Under the pieces are notes generated by a model. It saw nothing but the letters and a program-made list of their open reading frames with translations. It did not search any database and was not told the DNA's origin. The position numbers and the translations under genes were made by a program. 64,000 nt of DNA, taken from NCBI GenBank assembly GCA_021399435.1, contig JAJTUP010000001.1, positions 3,782,001 to 3,846,000 of the forward strand, written 5' to 3'. Source of the DNA: Diaporthe sp. PMI_573 (Eukaryota; Ascomycota; Sordariomycetes; Diaporthales; Diaporthaceae). Every line of letters begins with the position of its first letter. Within the stretch, counting starts at the first letter, position 1. Shown one piece after another: positions 57,971 to 64,000 of this stretch.

Positions 57971-60900
57971 ATGGGAGACTCAGCTGGCATGGTCTCGGTG
58001 CCACCAAAAAGCATCAAATTCGCCATAGGTACGTGGTAAACAGTCCGAATCCTCTTGTAAACCGCAACTCACAGAGGGTCAGATCGTGGCGGGACCTTCA
58101 CGGATGTTTGGGCCTCGGTTCCAGGACAGAAGGATATCGTCCTTAAGCTTCTTTCAGTCGACCCGAATAATTACGACGATGCGCCCTCCGAAGGAATCCG
58201 AAGGGTGCTGGAGATCGTCTCGGGGCGGGACATCGGTCGTCGAAGTCCCATACCGAAAGATCTCATCCATTCCATACGCATGGGAACGACAGTTGCGACG
58301 AATGGTAATGTGACGGTTGCCCAAAATCCCTTCTCAAGACCCACATCTAATGAAAGTATTACAATAGCACTGCTCGAGAGAAAAGGAAGACGTCATGGCT
58401 TCATTGTAAGCAAGGGTTTCGGTGATCTGATTGAGATTGGACACCAATCTAGGCCAAAGCTGTTTGAACTTGGCATCAGAAAGCCGGAGCTGCTTTATTC
58501 GGAAGTTGTCGAAATCTCAGAGCGCATTACTGTGGAGTGTTTCGACGAAGACACGACAAACTCGCGTCCGGCTCCAAAGGAATCACCTGGTCTATTCGTC
58601 AAGGGCATCACCGGGGACATCCTTCGCATCTTGCAACCCCTGGATGAGGCAGAAGTCATCACAAAGTTCGAGGCATTGAGGGCGAAAGGGATTGACGCTT
58701 TGGCGGTCTGTCTTGTTCATTCGTACTTATATCCCAAGCATGAAGAGAGGATCGCAGAAATTGCCAGGGGCATGGGCTTCAACCATGTCTCGATCTCTTC
58801 AGAGGTTGGAGCAAACATGATCAAAATGATATCACGCGGCAGCTCAGCCTCGGCAGATGCCTACCTGACTCCAGAGATTGTCCAGTACGTGGATGGCTTC
58901 GCCCGAGGTTTTGACGACGGAAACCTTGACGGAATCTCTTGCGAGTTCATGCAGAGCGACGGCGGACTCGTCAGTCACAAAAACTTCAATGGTCTTCGGG
59001 GTATCCTGAGTGGTCCGGCAGGTTCGTTTGGATTTCTTCACAGCCAATTTCGAGATTGTGCTGATCACTGGGCCAAATTTAGGTGGTGTTGTAGGGCATG
59101 CGCGGACTTCTTACGATGGCGAATCTCCCGTTGTCGGCTTTGACATGGGCGGAACATCCACAGATGTCAGCCGGTACGGCGGATCCTTCGAGCTTGTCTT
59201 TGAGACTGTCACGGCTGGTGTATCGATACAAAGTCCTCAGTTGGATATAAACACTGTTGCCGCAGGAGGAGGAAGCATGCTCTCTTGGAAGAACGGAATG
59301 TTCAAAGTTGGCCCAGAAGTGCGTCTCGCCCGAGAACCAGAACGGAAAATTCCCCGACTAACTTGCACAGAGTGCGGGAGCACATCCAGGTCCGGCTTCC
59401 TATCGCAAAGGCGGGCCACTGACGGTTACCGACGCCAACCTCTTGTCAGTCAAATTCCGAACCCCATGTACATGAACTTGTGACTGATAGCGAGCAGCCT
59501 TGGGAGACTGGTTCCCGAATACTTCCCCGCCATCTTTGGCCCCGAAGAGAACCTCCCGCTTGATTCCAATATTGTAGCACAGAAGTTCAAAGAGATCACG
59601 GCGAAGATCAATGCCGACGCGGGGAGATCGATGACACCAGAAGAGGTCGCTCATGGTTTCATTGATGTTGCAAACGAGTCAATGTGCCGTCCAATTCGAG
59701 CTCTGACCGAGGCCCGAGGATTCGAGACCGCTCAACACAACCTGGCCACCTTTGGTGGGGCCGGTGGGCAACACGCCTGTGAGATTGCAGCCAAGCTGGG
59801 CATCCGTCGGGTCGTCATGCATAAATACTCAAGCATTTTGTCGGCCTATGGGATGGCTCTTGCGGAGGTCGTACAAGAAGCAAGAGAGCCTAGCTCAGAA
59901 ACTTTAGGAGAAGACGCATTAATGCGATTGGAGGAGAAGTTTACCCTTCTGAAGCAACGGGCGTCTGATGGCTTGATTGCTCAGGGAATCACAACCTCAT
60001 CTATCGTACACGAGGAGTACTTGAACTTGCGATATCACGGCACCGACACCAATTTCATGATTCTTCGACCAGCAGATGGCGATTGGCTGTCTGCTCTGGA
60101 GAAGGAACATTATCGGGAGCTATCCTTCACTTTCCCTCGTTCAAGGAGAGTGCTGGTTGACGATGTCCGCGTCCGTGGAATCGGGAAGAGTGGGGAGGTC
60201 ACCAAAGACAGTGACACCTTGATTCAAGAACTGAGCGAGCTTGACTTCCAAGACCAGTCAACAAATGATAATATGATGGTAAGAGAAATTACACGCAAAT
60301 CTTGCAGAGCACATCAGACAGCTAAGACTTTGCCAGAAAGAAGTCTATTTCGCAAATGGCGGGCGCCAACAGACCAAAATTTTCCGTCTCGACGACCTGA
60401 AGCGTGGGAGCATGATTCCCGGACCTGCCATCATCATCGATAAGACTCAGACAATCATCGTCGTACCGGGAGCACAAGCCAAGGCGCTCACGTCTCACGT
60501 TGTTGTCGACCTAGCCCAAGAAGGATCTAAAGACATTAGTAGCGGCGAGCTGGTTGTCGACCCAATCAAACTCAGCATCTTTGGGCACAGGTTTATGGGA
60601 ATAGCAGAGGAGATGGGCAGGACGCTGCAGAAGACCAGTATCTCGCTGAACATCAAGGAGCGGTTGGACTTCTCATGTGCCATCTTTAGTCCGGATGGTG
60701 AGCTGGTGGCTAACGCACCGCATGTGCCAGTGCACCTCGGAAGCATGAGCTACGCGGTGAGATATCAGCATCAGCTACACCGCGGGGAAATGAGGCCGGG
60801 TGATGTGCTTGTTTCAAACCACCCAGAAGCCGGAGGGACACACTTGCCAGGTACGACGCTATTTTGTTCTTTGCTGTCTTTCCACTTTCGAACAGCTACG

Positions 60901-62465
60901 CTGACAAGATCTCGTTTGGGTAGACATAACCGTCATTTCGCCAGTATTTGATGACGAAACCAGGACTATTTGCTTCTACACTGCATCAAGAGGTCACCAC
61001 CTGAATATTGGCGGGTATAGAGGCAACTCCATGCCACCGTAAGTCTGATATTAGCAATGTTCTATTAGAAAGGTTGGGCTGATTTTGAGAACCCAGTGAC
61101 TCTGTTGAGCTCTGGCAAGAGGGTGCCTCAATCAAGTCGTTCTTCCTCGTGAGAGATGGTTACTTTGACGAAGAGGGCATCACAGCCATTCTTCTGGAGC
61201 CGGGCAATTATCCCGGCTGTAGTGGCTCCAGAAACCTGGGCGACAACTTGTCGGACCTCAAGGCCCAGGTCGCCGCCAACACCAAAGGGAGCAATTTGAT
61301 CAAGGACTTGATGAAAGAGTACAGCCGCCCAGTCGTTCATTTCTACATGAAGAAGATCCAGGAAAACGCCGAGGTGGCTGTTCGAGAATATCTCAAGTCA
61401 GCGTACCGGCGCTTTGGATCCAAACCCCTGACGGCCACGGACTACTTGGACAACGGCTCGAAGATGACGGTTGCAATCGGCATTGATGAGACGGGATTCG
61501 CAACTCTGGACTTTACCGGAACCTCGTGCGAGATGCTTTCCAACATGAACGCTCCGCCTGCCATCACGTACTCGGCTTTGATCTACACACTGCGCCTCCT
61601 CATCGGCTCTGACATTCCCCTGAACCAGGGCTGCTTAGCCCCGACCAAAGTCATCCTCCCAAAGAACACCTTCCTTAACCCTTCTTCCAAGGCCGCAGTC
61701 TGTTGCGGGAACACCCTCACCTCACAACGACTCGTGGACCTCCTGCTCAAAGCCTTCCAAGCCGCCGCCGCCTCACAGGGATGCATGAACTGCTTCGGCT
61801 TCTTCGGCAACTGCCTCGAGCCAGGCGTCGCCGAGGAAGACGCAGAAAACCAGCCCCATGACGACAGCGGTGGATTCGCCTTCGGCTACGGCGAGACCAT
61901 CTGCGGCGGCGAGGGTGCAGGGCCGACCTGGCACGGCGCCTCAGGCGTGCAGGTGCATATGACCAACACGCGGACTACGGACGTCGAGATCATCGAGAAG
62001 CGCTACCCCGTGCTGCTGCACGAGTTCTCCATCCGCAAGGGCAGCGGTGGAAAGGGGCGCTTCAGCGGCGGCTGCGGCGTCGTGCGCGACTGGGAGTGTC
62101 GCTACCCGCTGACGTTCGGGATCATCTCGGAGCGGAGGGTCCACCGCCCGTTCGGGATGCACGGCGGAGGGGCCGGGGAGAGCGGCGCCAATTACTGGGT
62201 ACAGAAGCTTGAAGATGGCAGCGAGAGGTGGGTTGACATTGGGTCGAGGGGCCAGATCAACATGAAGACTGGTGATCGTTGTGTGATTCACACGCCTGGA
62301 GGGGGTGGCTGGGGAGTGCCTTGCGATGAGGGTGAGGCAGCGTCTTCGGCTGACTTGAACGAGGTGGTCAAAGACATCGACGGCCCTGCGCACGTACAGC
62401 CCGCCTATCCGCGCGCAGCTGGAAGCTTTCATAATTTCTTCTCCGCCCAGGAGGCATCCTCCTAG
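57971..62465 (+). CDS. 5-oxoprolinase / hydantoinase (fused HyuA-HyuB type)
   Basis: Nine exons (57971-58028, 58083-58304, 58368-59021, 59083-59318, 59371-59444, 59498-60278, 60337-60850, 60924-61038, 61097-62465) give 1,340 residues, near the size of eukaryotic 5-oxoprolinase. Every junction keeps phase. The HyuA half has [55 protein letters not shown] and [10 protein letters not shown]; the HyuB half starts near [15 protein letters not shown] and has [12 protein letters not shown] and the Gly-rich GGGGWGVP close. It opens a lactam or hydantoin ring using ATP, for example 5-oxoproline to glutamate in glutathione turnover. The usual PGPACYR motif reads PGPASYR here. It is divergent from a Dal5-type permease. 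Substrate is not settled by sequence. Confidence 0.93.
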
Positions 62466-62839
62466 ACTTGTAGCCCAAGGGACCGCTCGGAGAATAAACG
62501 CAGCAATTGGGTACTACAATTAGATAGGACATGTCTGAAACCCAACATGTCCAAGATTATTTCACCGAGTAGTTGCACATCTGTCGACGTACACGTCTCT
62601 CGTGCCTTGAATATAGGTGAAAGTTTCTCAACATGTACTCTACCAAGTATGGATGTCGTGAAAATGCCTGTGTCCCGGTTTTAGTATAATAAGTACGAGA
62701 TGAGTATCAAAGACATGGGAGAGTTCGTTCCAAGATCAGCGAATACGTTCCTAAAGTGTGAGTCCCATCCACTGCTTTCATTCCAGTCTTCACCGATACG
62801 CACCGGAAGGCTAAATATGATGGTCAAAACGAAACAGCC

Positions 62840-62989
62840 ATGAGTCTCTCCGAGACGGTGACCAGCTAGCTGGACGAATGACCGTTCTATGTGTTGAGCG
62901 AGGACGAGGCAATGGCGGTGCAATGACTTTCGGAGCAACTGCAACGCAATTTGAACCGTGACATCCACATGTTCACGAAAGACTGCTGA
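62840..62989 (+). pseudogene. Short coding relic with RIP-type stops
   Basis: From ATG at 62840 one frame reads SETVT, PFYVLSEDEAMAVQ and LSEQLQRNLNRDIHMFTKDC, interrupted by TAG, TGA and TGA, which are the stops expected from C-to-T change in CAG or CGA. The composition is protein-like and charged. No family is recognised; it could be a gene fragment or transposon piece. Confidence 0.3.
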
Positions 62990-63166
62990 CCGTTCTGGTA
63001 ACTGCATCACATTTAGTATTTTGGATGTAAATACCTAAGACAAGACTTGCCGCTTGTCGCCATGATATCCCGCTCACAAAATGAGTTGCACAAAATCTCA
63101 ATTAAAGCGACAGCTTTTACAACCTTCAGTTAGACTAATCTTTTTATAATATTTCTTTTACTTGAG

Positions 63167-63291
63167 ACATATACAACCATAGGTACTAGAAAACTCGGGA
63201 TCCTATCTGCTCTCCCATAGATAAGCTGGTAATTGCTAGATTAGTAGTTAGGTTGGTGATAACTAGTACTTAAAACCTGGTGCTATATGTT
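63167..63291 (+). pseudogene. 5S rRNA gene, full length but decayed
   Basis: The order acat-atacaaccatag, gaaaactcgggatcc, ctgctctcccatagataagc, gattagtagttaggttggtg, cctggtgctatatgttg follows fungal 5S rRNA end to end. A TTTTT run at about 63298 would be a Pol III terminator. Likely changes against the usual fungal sequence are mainly C-to-T or G-to-A (gggatcctatctg for gggatcccgtctg, ggttggtgataact for a ggtgaccacc-like arm), plus a 2-base insertion in the first helix, so it is probably inactive. Confidence 0.8.
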
Positions 63292-64000
63292 GATATCTTT
63301 TTAACTTAATTATAAATACCCTCAGGTGCAGCTGGAGGGAACCTTCTAATTACTATAAAGAAGGGGGGAGGGGCAACTAGTTATCTGTTACTAGGATCTA
63401 TATGAGGGCCCACTCTAGGGTAGTGAAACGATTGAGCCAACATCCGTATCTCGGTAGATGGAGTTCACGTCATCTTGTCTCCAAATCCCTGAGTCTTCTG
63501 TAGTCGTTGGCTGTTCAGATGTAGGATTAATGGTGCTACAGTAGCAACCTTTCCTCATAGGATAGAGGAGCAGACGCGAAATAGAGTCCAACGAGCTTCA
63601 CTCGGGTGTCTGCTACGCAGCCACGGATTCCATTAATGGGTCCGCATAGGCCGTGGTACTATCGCCCCATGGCAATGTCGAGATTTCGTTGTACCGTGAA
63701 TATCTATAAAGGTGTCGGAACGCGTGCAGTGGTTCACAGAGGGTTTCGAGTCATGAAAGTGGTGGGGAGCTGTATGAAAGCCATAGGGGATTTTAGCATG
63801 ACGTCACGTAATTTTTCGGAGTTGTGGCGGTGTTATGGTAATAATGTATGTGATAAGTGGCATATGGACAACAAGCAGTCTATCAACAGCTTGTCTCTTA
63901 ATACCCAGGAGCTTTTGACCACTCTGCAAACGCTCCAGGCTGTCTTCTTTCGTGCGACTCCATTTGGGAGTCGGGTAGAGCAAAGCAGGCCGGATTGAAT

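Larger units (their letters stand above)
62466..64000. other. Gene-poor right end
   Basis: Contains the coding relic at 62840-62989 and the decayed 5S gene at 63167-63291. A plus frame at 63606-63998 shows no features and is not called. Confidence 0.4.

Noticed and set aside
63606..63998. 130-codon plus frame at the right edge
   Set aside because: No family features and surrounding DNA is repeat-like; could be revisited with sequence beyond the window.

Overview
The window is nuclear DNA from a filamentous ascomycete, most likely a Sordariomycete. Most genes carry short introns (about 44-96 bp) with GTRNGT-type donors and CTRAC/CTAAY-like branch points, and GC-rich genes are separated by long intergenic stretches. 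A fungal chromovirus, dispersed 5S rRNA relics and C-to-T/G-to-A decay like repeat-induced point mutation (RIP) are also present. No rRNA operon, CRISPR array or bacterial operon was seen.

Layout. 1-10.7 kb holds conserved housekeeping genes: the tail of a DUF4110 (Kelch-type) protein, a WLM metallopeptidase with RanBP2-type zinc fingers, a small secreted cysteine-containing protein, the SWR1-complex HIT-finger subunit Vps71/Swc6, a 116-residue mitochondrial membrane protein rebuilt from three exons, and protein disulfide isomerase. 10.7-23.5 kb is gene-poor and carries a long disordered fungal protein, a doubtful small gene and the vacuolar fusion factor MON1. 23.5-26.7 kb is a relic zone: a transposase N-terminus, a truncated 5S gene, a hairpin, two weak convergent spliced genes and an ACACGGC-rich tract.

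26.7-40.8 kb is rich in membrane-active genes: phospholipase B, a full-length PDR-type ABC transporter, two MARVEL-like four-helix proteins with the same exon plan, a small aegerolysin/ET79-like gene lying between them, and a TOK-type outward-rectifier K+ channel. 40.9-49.1 kb is a nested repeat block: an 801-bp element with ~268-bp terminal inverted repeats, pieces of a second copy of its interior, and a 6.3-kb RIP-damaged Ty3/gypsy chromovirus inserted in that second copy with a 5-bp target duplication. The chromovirus has a 13-nt LTR/primer-site complementarity that points to Tf1-like self-priming.

49.3-64 kb holds an RTG2-like Ppx/GppA protein, a 443-bp MITE with a 9-bp target duplication, a broken ferric-reductase gene, and a divergent pair made of a Dal5-type permease and a 5-oxoprolinase/hydantoinase. 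The promoter shared by that pair has GATA-factor motifs, so it looks like a nitrogen-scavenging unit. The right end is empty except for a stop-riddled coding relic and a decayed 5S rRNA gene.

Gene models were spliced by eye from donor/acceptor motifs and reading-frame continuity. Family calls rest on motif recognition without database searches.
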